Shown here: positions 46,099 to 53,722 of the stretch, piece by piece
How the letters are laid out: each line of letters opens with the position of its first letter
Numbering within the stretch: position 1 is the first letter of the stretch
Assembly (NCBI RefSeq): GCF_000195635.1
Contig: NZ_GL882689.1
Location: forward strand, 1-64,000
DNA: 64,000 nt
Direction: 5' to 3'
From: Bacteroides fluxus YIT 12057
GTDB taxonomy: Bacteria; Bacteroidota; Bacteroidia; Bacteroidales; Bacteroidaceae
The notes under the pieces: generated by a model
The model's input: the letters and a program-made list of their open reading frames with translations, nothing else
Database searches by the model: none
What the model was told of the DNA's origin: nothing
Program-made: the position numbers and the translations under genes

Positions 46099-46890
46099 AT
46101 GACCGGTAATAAGAAAGTGAGAGAAAAGCTGACTGTAATCAAAGTGGGTGGCAAGATTGTAGAAGAAGAAGCCACCCTCTGCAAGTTGTTGGATGATTTT
46201 GCTGCCATTGACGGCTATAAAGTCCTGGTACATGGGGGCGGACGCTCGGCTACGAAGCTGGCCGCCCAACTGGGCATCGAGAGTAAAATGGTAAACGGCC
46301 GCCGCATTACTGACGCCGAAACCCTGAAAGTGGTGACTATGGTGTATGGCGGATTGGTAAACAAGAATATTGTGGCCGGGCTTCAGGCGCGTGGCGTGAA
46401 TGCATTGGGGCTTACCGGTGCCGACATGAACGTGATCCGTTCCGTAAAACGTCCGGTGAAAGAGGTGGATTATGGCTTTGTAGGCGATGTGAAGCAAGTG
46501 GACGGGGCTTTCTTGGGCGAACTTATCCACAAGGGTGTGGTGCCGGTCATGGCTCCGTTGACCCATGACGGCAATGGAAATATGCTGAACACGAATGCCG
46601 ATACCATTGCCGGAGAAACAGCCAAGGCGTTGGCGGAGCAGTTCGATGTGACCTTGGTGTATTGCTTTGAGAAGAAAGGCGTACTGCGTGACGAGAATGA
46701 TGACGACAGTGTCATTCCGCAGATTACGCCCGATGAGTTCAGGCAATACGTTGCCGATGGAGTGATTCAAGGAGGGATGATTCCCAAACTGGAAAATTCT
46801 TTTGAGGCAATAAATGCCGGAGTGTCTGAGGTCGTAATTACCTTGGCTTCAGCCATTAATGCTACCGGTGGAACTCGGATCAAAAAATAA
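46099..46890 (+). CDS. argB: N-acetyl- (or N-succinyl-) glutamate kinase
   Basis: ArgB phosphorylates the N-acylated glutamate in arginine synthesis. The 263-residue protein has VIKVGGKIVEEE and VHGGGRSATKLAAQL near the N-terminus, the GLTGADMNVI segment and the AINATGGTRI end. In B. fragilis the arginine pathway uses succinylated intermediates, so the substrate here may be N-succinylglutamate. The 12-bp gap to speA implies coexpression of an arginine-making step with the arginine-using decarboxylase. Confidence 0.93.
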   Translation: MTGNKKVREKLTVIKVGGKIVEEEATLCKLLDDFAAIDGYKVLVHGGGRSATKLAAQLGIESKMVNGRRITDAETLKVVTMVYGGLVNKNIVAGLQARGVNALGLTGADMNVIRSVKRPVKEVDYGFVGDVKQVDGAFLGELIHKGVVPVMAPLTHDGNGNMLNTNADTIAGETAKALAEQFDVTLVYCFEKKGVLRDENDDDSVIPQITPDEFRQYVADGVIQGGMIPKLENSFEAINAGVSEVVITLASAINATGGTRIKK

Positions 46891-46951
46891 TCCGAAAAAA
46901 TATGGCGGCAGCCTGTAACTTTCCGAATACTTAACCGTCAATTTATTAGAG

Positions 46952-47461
46952 ATGCAAGAAATCAGCTTTCGCAATGATATTCTTCCGCTGAAAGACAAAC
47001 TCTTTCGGTTAGCCTTGAGAATCACATTTGACAGGGCGGAAGCGGAAGATGTGGTGCAGGAAACGCTGATACGGGTCTGGAAAAAGCGTGACGAGTGGAC
47101 GCAGTTCGGTTCTATCGAAGCCTATTGCTTGACAGTGGCAAAGAATCTGGCGATAGACCGCAGCGAAAAGAAAGACGCTCAAACCGTGGAATTGACGTCC
47201 GAGATGGAGCAGGCCTCCGATGCATCGAGCCCTTACGAGAAGCTGGTGACTAAAGAACGGATGGCGCTGATTCACCGGCTGATGAACGGACTTCCCGAAA
47301 AGCAACGGCTGATTATGCAGCTGAGGGATATCGAAGGTAAGAGCTATAAGGAAATAGCGATTGTCTTGAGCCTGACGGAGGAGCAAGTGAAAGTGAACCT
47401 CTTCAGGGCAAGGCAAAAAGTAAAACAAAAGTTTATAGATATAGAAGGTTATGGACTCTAA
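46952..47461 (+). CDS. ECF-type RNA polymerase sigma factor
   Basis: The 169-residue protein has sigma region 2 (ITFDRAEAEDVVQETLIRVWKKRD, residues 25-50) and region 4 (LPEKQRLIMQLRDIEGKSYKEIA, about 112-140) and no region 1 or 3, as in ECF factors. It overlaps by 11 bp a gene for a single-pass membrane protein, the usual sigma/anti-sigma arrangement. The signal is unknown. Confidence 0.9.
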   Translation: MQEISFRNDILPLKDKLFRLALRITFDRAEAEDVVQETLIRVWKKRDEWTQFGSIEAYCLTVAKNLAIDRSEKKDAQTVELTSEMEQASDASSPYEKLVTKERMALIHRLMNGLPEKQRLIMQLRDIEGKSYKEIAIVLSLTEEQVKVNLFRARQKVKQKFIDIEGYGL

Positions 47462-47933
47462 ATATATAGAACAACTCTTGGAACGCTACTGGCAGTGTGA
47501 AACTTCCCTGGAGGAAGAAGATCAGCTACGTGCTTTCTTTAATGGAAATTGTGTTCCCGGACACTTGCTGCGTTACAAGGAATTGTTTGTATATCAGCAA
47601 CTCCAGCAAGAAGAGTGCTTGGGCGAAGATTTCGATGCACGGGTACTTGCCGAGATTGAAGTTCCGGTTGTCAAGGCGAGACGTCTGACATTGACTGCAC
47701 GCTTCCTGCCGTTGTTCAAAGCCGCCGCGGTAGTGGCAGTGGTTCTTTCACTGGGGAACGTGATGCAACATTCGTTTTTCTCGGATGTGAAGGAGGTAGC
47801 CGCAGCCGACACTATCGGTAAACAGATTTCCGCACCGTCGGTAGCCCTTTCGGGGGATGCAAGCGTGGCACACGAGAAGCAGATCATAGACAGTCTGCGA
47901 CGTGTGGATAAGGAGCAGGAAATCAAGGAATAG
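47451..47933 (+). CDS. Single-pass membrane protein, candidate anti-sigma factor
   Basis: The 160-residue protein has an acidic cytoplasmic N-terminal part (1-80, with QLLERYWQCETSLEEEDQLRAFF) and one membrane helix at about 86-104, followed by a Ser/Ala-rich outer part. The opening resembles N-terminal parts of Bacteroidetes anti-sigma-like proteins. It overlaps the sigma gene by 11 bp. Partnership with that sigma factor is inferred from the overlap. Confidence 0.68.
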   Translation: MDSKYIEQLLERYWQCETSLEEEDQLRAFFNGNCVPGHLLRYKELFVYQQLQQEECLGEDFDARVLAEIEVPVVKARRLTLTARFLPLFKAAAVVAVVLSLGNVMQHSFFSDVKEVAAADTIGKQISAPSVALSGDASVAHEKQIIDSLRRVDKEQEIKE

Positions 47934-47974
47934 ACATTTTCATTTGCTTTTTAAATAACATTTTCATTTGCTTT
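47934..47974. repeat. 17-bp direct repeat after sigma operon
   Basis: ACATTTTCATTTGCTTT occurs at 47934-47950 and 47958-47974, seven bp apart. The first copy starts at the nucleotide after the upstream stop codon. Confidence 0.7.
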
Positions 47975-48067
47975 AAACATAATATAGTTAGTGTGCTTTA
48001 TTAAAACAACTTGAGGCTGTGAAGTTTCAATTCTCTCAAAATCTTATAAAAACTAACTAAAATAAAT

Positions 48068-48098
48068 GGGACGCCGCGTGATGCAGCGTCCCTTTTAT
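48068..48098 (+). terminator. Intrinsic terminator after sigma operon
   Basis: GGGACGC (48068-48074) pairs with GCGTCCC (48086-48092) and is followed at once by TTTTAT. Confidence 0.78.
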
Positions 48099-48127
48099 AT
48101 TTTTATCTACTGGCTATCCGGATAACA

Positions 48128-48162
48128 CATAAGGCTTCCTCACGGAAGCCTTATGCCTTTTG
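48128..48162. terminator. Second terminator-like hairpin
   Basis: A perfect 12-bp stem, CATAAGGCTTCC (48128-48139) with its complement (48144-48155), has a 4-nt loop and CCTTTTG after it. It may back up the first terminator or serve the opposite gene. Confidence 0.65.
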
Positions 48163-48235
48163 TTAAAATAATCTTTTAGAGAGAATCTTGTTTAGGTCTA
48201 TATCGATTGATTTCCGGATTTATTATACCATCCGG

Positions 48236-49099
48236 TTAGAGTTTATACAGTCCTTTCTTGGGAATGTCCAATTGCGGCTCGCCTTTATAACCTACACTGC
48301 CGCTGCCACTGGTACGGACTTTTAAGAACTTTGTGGCAAAGCACTTGATGTCACCCGAACCGGCAATGAAGGTATTGACTTTCTGGGCTTCCAGTCCTTC
48401 TGCAAATAAATCTCCCGAACCGGAAATGGAATAAGACGCATCTTGTGCGGTACCGCTCAGCACGATTGTTCCGGAACCTGCGATGCTGGCTTCTACATCC
48501 GTGGCCGTGATGTTCTTGATATGTATGTCGCCCGAACCTGCAACAGATGTTTTCAGGCTGTTGCACGTGATGGCTTGTGCGTTGATATCTCCCGAACCCG
48601 CGATGGAAACCTTCATGTGGCTGCAACTGATATCCTGCCCTTTGATGTCTCCCGAGCCCGCAACGCTGATTGAAAGGTCGTTTTCGGTTTTCAGTCCGTT
48701 GGCAAAGATGAAATCTCCGGAGCCCGCTAATGAAACGCCGCTTAAATCGGGAGAAGTGACACGCACTTCAAGTTTGTCGTAAGATACTTTTGTATTCTTT
48801 TTGAATCCGATGTGCAGCGTGCTGCCCTTCACTTGGATGTCAAGCAAGTCGATGATATTGTCAGAAGTATAGATTTCCAGGTCCGGTGAACCCGCTTTTT
48901 GCTTGTAGCTCACATCCATACTGCCGGCCACGGAGATTTTTTCGAACTTATCTATTTTCATCTTTTTGGTTACATAATTCTTGCTGGCCTTGATGGTTTT
49001 TCCAAAGATGCTGCCTGTACTGACCGTACGTTGCTGTGAACAAGCGGTCGTGCAGAATGCCAGACTGATGATGGCGAGGAATGTAGTTAAACTTTTCAT
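48236..49099 (-). CDS. Head-GIN (DUF2807) surface protein
   Basis: The 287-residue protein has a signal peptide with a lipobox-like CTTAC (Cys20). From about residue 90 to 265 it repeats the phrase AGSGDI or AGSGTI about seven times, at roughly 20-25 residue intervals, the GIN motif of the DUF2807 right-handed beta-helix fold. Function is not established; family members are putative adhesin or envelope proteins. It is divergent from the YgjP-type gene and ends at the hairpins described above. Confidence 0.87.
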   Translation of the reverse strand: MKSLTTFLAIISLAFCTTACSQQRTVSTGSIFGKTIKASKNYVTKKMKIDKFEKISVAGSMDVSYKQKAGSPDLEIYTSDNIIDLLDIQVKGSTLHIGFKKNTKVSYDKLEVRVTSPDLSGVSLAGSGDFIFANGLKTENDLSISVAGSGDIKGQDISCSHMKVSIAGSGDINAQAITCNSLKTSVAGSGDIHIKNITATDVEASIAGSGTIVLSGTAQDASYSISGSGDLFAEGLEAQKVNTFIAGSGDIKCFATKFLKVRTSGSGSVGYKGEPQLDIPKKGLYKL

Positions 49100-49361
49100 A
49101 TTCGTTTGTTATTTTAGATTTTGTATTTACTCATTAGACGTGAACCGTTCTCCAAAAGTTGCACATTGAAGTGTTTTTTTTTGAAGAACCTGTATTGCTG
49201 CATTATATCCAATTTCTGTGCCATAAATGTAACCTGTTGATACAGTGCGTGTAGATAAAGTGTCTGGGTGTTCGTTATCGGACACCTTGTTCGCTTTTGA
49301 TAAACAATTACTTGTTTTTTCAGCCAATTCTTCGTTCTTTTGTTCCTTCATAAAGAATTTG

Positions 49362-50066
49362 ATGGAACCAGAACGCATATTGGAAGATGAAGAACTGGGG
49401 CGTTTGTTTGTCCGGGTAAACGTCCGGGCAAAACGCTTGACTTTCCGCACGAAGGAGGAGGGGGTATATGTGACTATACCTCCCGGTACCACATTGACAG
49501 AGCTGAAGAAGGCTATAGAGCAGCTGCGCCCGCGTTTGAAGGTTGCCAAAGAAAGGCACTCCCGTCCGTTGATCGACTTGAATTACCGGATTGACACGGA
49601 GTACTTCAAACTGACGCTGGTCGGCGGGCAGAGAGAACGTTTCCTGTCGCGTTCCGAACTTGGAGAGATGCAGATTATCTGTCCTCCGGGTGCCGACTTT
49701 TCGGATAAGTCCCTGCAAACCTGGCTTCGCAAAGTCATTGAGGAGGCTTTGCGCCGGAATGCCAAGATCATTTTACCTCCCCGTTTGTACATGCTCTCCA
49801 TGCAGCACAACCTTCCTTATAAGCGTGTGAAGATAAATTCCAGCAGCGGGCGCTGGGGGAGTTGTTCTGCCCGGGGCGACATTAACCTGTCCTATTATCT
49901 GGTATTGCTTCCCGGGCATCTGATAGACTATGTGCTGTTGCACGAATTGGCTCATACCCGTGAGATGAACCACGGAGAACGCTTCTGGGCCTTGCTGGAC
50001 CGGCTGACCGGAGGCCGGGCGCAAGCTTTGCGGGAAGAACTGAAGCAATGCCGCACAGGTATCTGA
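49362..50066 (+). CDS. YgjP-type zinc metalloprotease (DUF45)
   Basis: The 234-residue protein (ATG at 49362; the longer frame from 49245 is rejected) is cytoplasmic, with no signal. It carries RLTFRTKEEGVYVTIPPGT near the start and the zinc motif LHELAHTREMNHGERFW near residues 191-207, giving HExxH plus a third His. The SSSGRWGSCSARGDINLSY segment is conserved in the family. The substrate is unknown. Confidence 0.88.
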   Translation: MEPERILEDEELGRLFVRVNVRAKRLTFRTKEEGVYVTIPPGTTLTELKKAIEQLRPRLKVAKERHSRPLIDLNYRIDTEYFKLTLVGGQRERFLSRSELGEMQIICPPGADFSDKSLQTWLRKVIEEALRRNAKIILPPRLYMLSMQHNLPYKRVKINSSSGRWGSCSARGDINLSYYLVLLPGHLIDYVLLHELAHTREMNHGERFWALLDRLTGGRAQALREELKQCRTGI

Positions 50067-50072
50067 GCCGGA

Positions 50073-50474
50073 CTATTGCTCTTGTGACAGTTGCTTTACT
50101 TCTTCCCCTTCTTTTTCGAAGCGGTATTTTCCGCCCTTCTCGCTCAATTCGAATAATGAGAGTTTTTCCGTTGCGTTATTGACAATCATCAGTGCGCTTT
50201 GTTCGGCAAAGCGTTTTACCTCGATGGTGAAAGGCTCTTCGGTGATGTTCCGGTTGACCAACAGGCTGTCATTGATAAAAATGGAGGTGGAGTCGCCGGC
50301 AAACCCGCCGGTGAGGGTGATGGTATATACTTCATTGAAAACCCTGTCTTCCGCTTTTCGCTGTTGCAGCCTCATGCTCATGTAAACGAAGATTACGACT
50401 ACGAAGATGACGGCAAAGGCAAGAATACCGTTGCCTACCATAAACTGTTTGTTGGTGTTAAGACGATGTGCCAT
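50073..50474 (-). CDS. Small membrane protein of unknown function
   Basis: From the ATG at 50474 the protein is 133 residues with a helix at about 15-33 (GILAFAVIFVVVIFVYMS) and a beta-rich remainder (YTITLTGGFAGDSTSIFIND) ending in a charged tail. I do not recognise a family. It ends 6 bp from the convergent YgjP-type gene and is divergent from GH29. A minus-strand -7 box TACATTTG is at 50507-50500. Confidence 0.65.
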   Translation of the reverse strand: MAHRLNTNKQFMVGNGILAFAVIFVVVIFVYMSMRLQQRKAEDRVFNEVYTITLTGGFAGDSTSIFINDSLLVNRNITEEPFTIEVKRFAEQSALMIVNNATEKLSLFELSEKGGKYRFEKEGEEVKQLSQEQ

Positions 50475-50555
50475 ATACGGGATAGTTTTAAGAACATTGC
50501 AAATGTAGTGATTAAAATTGAGCCGGCAGACTTTTCTCTCTCTTAAAGCCGTGTA

Positions 50556-50590
50556 TTTGTGGCAGGAATGAATATTTTTCCGTAATTTTG
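50556..50590 (+). promoter_or_regulatory. Promoter of GH29 fucosidase gene
   Basis: TTTG at 50556-50559 and TAATTTTG at 50583-50590 are separated by 23 bp, slightly longer than usual. The start would be about 18 nt before the ATG at 50615. Confidence 0.5.
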
Positions 50591-50614
50591 TCATTGACAA
50601 TTAAATGTAATGCT

Positions 50615-52507
50615 ATGAAATCTTTTGCATCAATGACTTTCAGTCTCGCTGTAGCTTTGGCTGTAGCCTCTTGTTCCTCGCCGGACGTCAAGGCGCCGGA
50701 ACCAGTTTTGCCTATTCCCGAACAGAAACAGGTGGAGTGGCAAAAAATGGAAACATACGCTTTTATCCATTTCGGCCTGAATACGTTCAATGACCGTGAA
50801 TGGGGATATGGTGATTCCGATCCCGCTACCTTCAACCCTGCCCGGCTGGACTGCGAACAGTGGGCGAAGACCTTGGTGAACTCCGGCATGAAAGGAGTGA
50901 TCCTCACCGCCAAGCATCATGACGGTTTTTGCCTTTGGCCCTTCAAGGGTACAGACTACAGCATAGCCAATTCTCCTTATAAGGGAGGGAAGGGCGATAT
51001 CGTACGCGAACTTTCGGACGCCTGCCGGAAATACGGGCTGAAGTTCGCCGTCTATCTTTCTCCGTGGGACCGGCATCAGGCCAATTACGGCACGCCGGAA
51101 TATCTGGATTATTTCTATGCGCAGCTGCGTGACCTGCTGACCAATTACGGTGAAGTGTTCGAAGTCTGGTTTGACGGCGCCAATGGCGGTGACGGCTGGT
51201 ATGGAGGCGCCAAGGAAGCACGTACCATAGACCGCAGGAACTATTATAATTACCCGCGTATTTATGAGATGCTGGACAGTATCCAGCCGCAGGCGGTGGT
51301 TTTCTCCGACGGAGGTCCCGGATGCCGTTGGGTGGGCAACGAAAGGGGCTTTGCCGGTGCTACCAACTGGTCGCTTCTGCGCAAGGGAGAGGTCTATCCC
51401 GGCTATAACAAGCACCTGGAGTTGCAATACGGGCATGCGGACGGCAATCAATGGGTTCCGGCGGAGTGTGATGTATCCATCCGTCCGGGCTGGTTCTACC
51501 ATCCCGAAGAGGACGGGCGCGTCAAGACTCCCGAACAACTGGTTGACCTGTATTACCGCAGTGTGGGGCATAACGGCACGCTTCTGCTGAACTTCCCCGT
51601 TGACCGTAACGGACTGATTCATCCGGTGGACTCGGCCAATGCCGTCAAGTTTCATCAGCTTGTGCAGGAAGAATTGAAGACCAACCTGGTGGCAGGCGTG
51701 GTTCCGGAGGTTTCCAACGAACGGGGCGGCAAGTTCACGGCATCTGCCATGACGGATACCGGCTATGATACGTATTGGGCTACGGAAGACGGGGTACATG
51801 CCGCTGATGTGGAATTTTCGTTCCGCCGGCCTCAGCGCATGAACCGTATGCTGCTGCAGGAATATATCCCGCTTGGGCAGCGGGTGAAATCTTTTGTGGT
51901 GGAATATAAGGATAAGGGCGGCGAATGGCTTCCTGTACGTCTGAATGAAGAAACGACCACGGTAGGCTATAAGCGTTTGCTGCGTTTCGAGACGGTTGTA
52001 TCCGATGGCATCCGCATTCGTTTTACAGATTCCCGCGGTCCTTTGTGCATCAATAATATAGGCGTCTATGATGCGGGCGAAGGAGCCGACGTAGTTTATG
52101 CAGTGCCGGCAGAACAGATACAAAGCATGTCTTTCAGCCTGCCGGGCAAGTCGGAGGAAGCAATGGCGGCTGCTTCCGACCGCAACGGGCAGACTACTCT
52201 CTTCATAGACGGTGACAGCCTGGTCATCGACTTGGGCAAGGAACGTACCGTTTCTTCTTTCCACTTCCTGCCCGACCAGGGAGAACCGAATAAAGGACTT
52301 ATCGCCAATTATGAACTGTCGGTGGGCACGGATGCCGGTCGCATCAATCGGGTGGTGAAAGCCGGTGAGTTTTCCAACATCAAGAACAATCCGGTCATGC
52401 AATCGGTGTATTTCACTCCGGTCACGGCCCGTTACATCCTCTTGAAGGCCACCCGGATGATTGTCCCCGGCGAGGCCATGGGATTTGCCGAGATAGCCGT
52501 TCAGTGA
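50615..52507 (+). CDS. GH29 alpha-L-fucosidase with C-terminal discoidin-like domain
   Basis: The enzyme removes alpha-linked fucose from host or dietary glycans. From the ATG at 50615 the protein is 630 residues with a lipobox (AVASC, Cys20). The catalytic domain (about 30-350) shows YAFIHFGLNTFNDREWG, LTAKHHDGFCLWP and EVFEVWFDGANGGDGWY, the last with the nucleophile Asp. The C-terminal half (about 360-630) holds beta domains, including one (FLPDQGEPNKGLIANYELS) like a CBM32/F5-8C module. It stands alone and ends at a strong terminator. Confidence 0.92.
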   Translation: MKSFASMTFSLAVALAVASCSSPDVKAPEPVLPIPEQKQVEWQKMETYAFIHFGLNTFNDREWGYGDSDPATFNPARLDCEQWAKTLVNSGMKGVILTAKHHDGFCLWPFKGTDYSIANSPYKGGKGDIVRELSDACRKYGLKFAVYLSPWDRHQANYGTPEYLDYFYAQLRDLLTNYGEVFEVWFDGANGGDGWYGGAKEARTIDRRNYYNYPRIYEMLDSIQPQAVVFSDGGPGCRWVGNERGFAGATNWSLLRKGEVYPGYNKHLELQYGHADGNQWVPAECDVSIRPGWFYHPEEDGRVKTPEQLVDLYYRSVGHNGTLLLNFPVDRNGLIHPVDSANAVKFHQLVQEELKTNLVAGVVPEVSNERGGKFTASAMTDTGYDTYWATEDGVHAADVEFSFRRPQRMNRMLLQEYIPLGQRVKSFVVEYKDKGGEWLPVRLNEETTTVGYKRLLRFETVVSDGIRIRFTDSRGPLCINNIGVYDAGEGADVVYAVPAEQIQSMSFSLPGKSEEAMAAASDRNGQTTLFIDGDSLVIDLGKERTVSSFHFLPDQGEPNKGLIANYELSVGTDAGRINRVVKAGEFSNIKNNPVMQSVYFTPVTARYILLKATRMIVPGEAMGFAEIAVQ

Positions 52508-52537
52508 TATTCTCTCTACAGGGAGTTTTTTCATATT

Positions 52538-52649
52538 TTGCCGTCACTCCGTCACTGCTGTCCTGAAACTCCCTCTCCATCGGCATTTGCGTAGTGACGG
52601 CAAGCGTGACGGCAACGTGACGGCAACTGCTTGCCGTCACTTTTTTTTT
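52538..52649 (+). terminator. Terminator built from tandem GTGACGGCAA repeats
   Basis: Three tandem 11-bp copies of GTGACGGCAAS run from 52594 to 52627. The arm GCTTGCCGTCAC (52629-52640) pairs perfectly with the first copy and is followed by nine T residues (52641-52649), a strong intrinsic terminator for GH29. Another inverted copy, TTGCCGTCAC, lies at 52538-52547, so several alternative stems can form. Confidence 0.78.
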
Positions 52650-52657
52650 CTTTAATA

Positions 52658-53287
52658 TCAACAATTTTCTTCTGTAACTTCCTGTTTCATAGGCCTTACG
52701 TAAACTTTGTGAGACCCTCTTCCCATTGCTTCCAAATAACCTTTGTTAACAAGCAAATTGAGGTCATTCAGCGCTTTGTTCTTCAAAAGTCCTGTAATTC
52801 CGCTATATTCCTTGCGTGTAATGAAGGGATGAGTGTCGAGATACGCCGTCAGCCGGCGGTAACGTTCGCCTCCGCTCACTTCCTGGCTTTGCCGGAAACC
52901 ATATCCGGGGCGGACGCGCTCCAGAAATCCGCCGCACTGCTTGCGGAAGGCGGGCGACACGCGGAAATTTACTTTCCCGAAACTGATACTCTGTGCGTGA
53001 ATCTCACCCTTGTCTTCTACGGGGCGGGCGGTGAGTCCGGCGGAAAAGAATCCCATATTTCCCATCTGCACGTGGTGCCCCTCGGAAAGATAATAGGAAA
53101 TGCGGTCCTCGAATGCCGCGAGCAGTCCTTTGATGTCGCCGGGCGTGAAACTGGACATGTGGCTGATGTCGCTCACCAGCCGTTCGGTGTCGATGGTCCC
53201 TTTGTTTACGATGCGTGGATACATGAGTTGTGGTTTGTCGTCGCCTTTAGCGTGCGGCATGGGTTTGAAATCGTACTTTGCTGCCAT
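52658..53287 (-). CDS. HU-like DNA-binding protein
   Basis: From the ATG at 53287 the protein is 209 residues; the frame to 53548 is not family-like. Residues 1-125 resemble the HU/IHF-like family of Bacteroides (MAAKYDFKPMPHAKGDDKP, DISHMSSFTPGDIKGLLAAFEDRI, LSEGHHVQMGNMGFFSAGL). Residues 150-209 look like a winged helix (HPFITRKEYSGITGLLKNKALNDLNLLVNKGYLE). Such proteins often sit beside VapE-type genes near capsule loci. Divergent from the VapE gene, it has a leader of about 224 nt if the promoter at 53549-53518 is used. Confidence 0.78.
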   Translation of the reverse strand: MAAKYDFKPMPHAKGDDKPQLMYPRIVNKGTIDTERLVSDISHMSSFTPGDIKGLLAAFEDRISYYLSEGHHVQMGNMGFFSAGLTARPVEDKGEIHAQSISFGKVNFRVSPAFRKQCGGFLERVRPGYGFRQSQEVSGGERYRRLTAYLDTHPFITRKEYSGITGLLKNKALNDLNLLVNKGYLEAMGRGSHKVYVRPMKQEVTEENC

Positions 53288-53400
53288 AAAGCTTGTTGTT
53301 TTAAAGGTTGAATCTATAGATTGGAGTTTCGGGACATTGGTGTATTTTCTCCTTTCCATAGGTATATGATGCCGGAAAGAGTAGTGCAGAATGCCTTGAA

Positions 53401-53518
53401 GCCTTATGCAAAACTTCGTCCCACGACCCCGGGCTGTCCGGCACAGGCACGTGAACCGTCGGGCACACGTACCTGCCCCGTCGGGCACACGCCCGTGGGA
53501 CGAGGCTTTGCATAAGGC
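53401..53518. repeat. Long imperfect inverted repeat with internal 14-bp direct repeats
   Basis: Arms of 25 bp (53401-53425 and 53494-53518) are complementary except at two positions. The 68-bp loop contains CCGTCGGGCACACG twice (53456-53469 and 53478-53491) and a diverged third copy near 53437. It lies in the predicted 5' leader of the HU-like gene. It may be a regulatory RNA structure, an autoregulatory HU binding site or a small mobile palindrome; the sequence does not decide. Confidence 0.7.
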
Positions 53519-53549
53519 AAAGATACAAAATGTATAAGGCAAATGCAAG
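53518..53549 (-). promoter_or_regulatory. Promoter of HU-like gene
   Basis: On the minus strand, CTTG (53549-53546) is followed after 20 bp by TATCTTTG (53525-53518). The -7 box touches the right arm of the inverted repeat, so transcription would start inside it. Confidence 0.5.
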
Positions 53550-53722
53550 TTTATGATTAATCTTTTCTTAATCTTTTGTCTATCTTTCAGACGTTGGGAA
53601 ACGTTGTTCTTGATGCGCGCAAATGCCTTTGTTTATTTGGATATATGGACTTTTTCCCGTACCTTGCGGAAGCTAAGGGAATAGTCCTTTTAGTGTTTGA
53701 TATTTTCAAAAACAGATAGAAA

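Larger units (their letters stand above)
47975..48235. other. Non-coding stretch with two hairpins
   Basis: No gene is seen between the sigma operon and the head-GIN gene (302 bp including the repeat at 47934-47974). It contains the intrinsic terminator at 48068-48098 and the second hairpin at 48128-48155. A short RNA ending at 48098 is possible but there is no independent evidence. Confidence 0.5.
53288..53722. other. Intergenic stretch between HU-like and VapE-type genes
   Basis: This 435-bp gap holds no supported gene. It contains the inverted repeat at 53401-53518 and a minus-strand promoter at 53549-53518. From 53530 to 53722 I see no clear plus-strand promoter for the VapE gene. Confidence 0.6.

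Noticed and set aside
45628..46770. 380-codon open frame on the minus strand
   Set aside because: Antisense to speA and argB, both well supported.
49100..49361. Possible small gene between the head-GIN and YgjP-type genes
   Set aside because: Frames on both strands are extensions of, or antisense to, the YgjP-type gene; I see only unassigned promoter-type sequence in these 262 bp.
50630..52534. 634-codon open frame on the minus strand
   Set aside because: It mirrors the GH29 gene in the opposite strand, has no family-like segments or start signals, and the GH29 motifs are clear.
52594..52627. Short CRISPR-like tandem repeat
   Set aside because: The 11-bp units have no spacers and no cas genes are near; they form a terminator.
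53289..53548. N-terminal extension of the HU-like protein
   Set aside because: It would translate the inverted repeat and is rich in Arg and Cys without family resemblance; promoter placement favours a non-coding leader.
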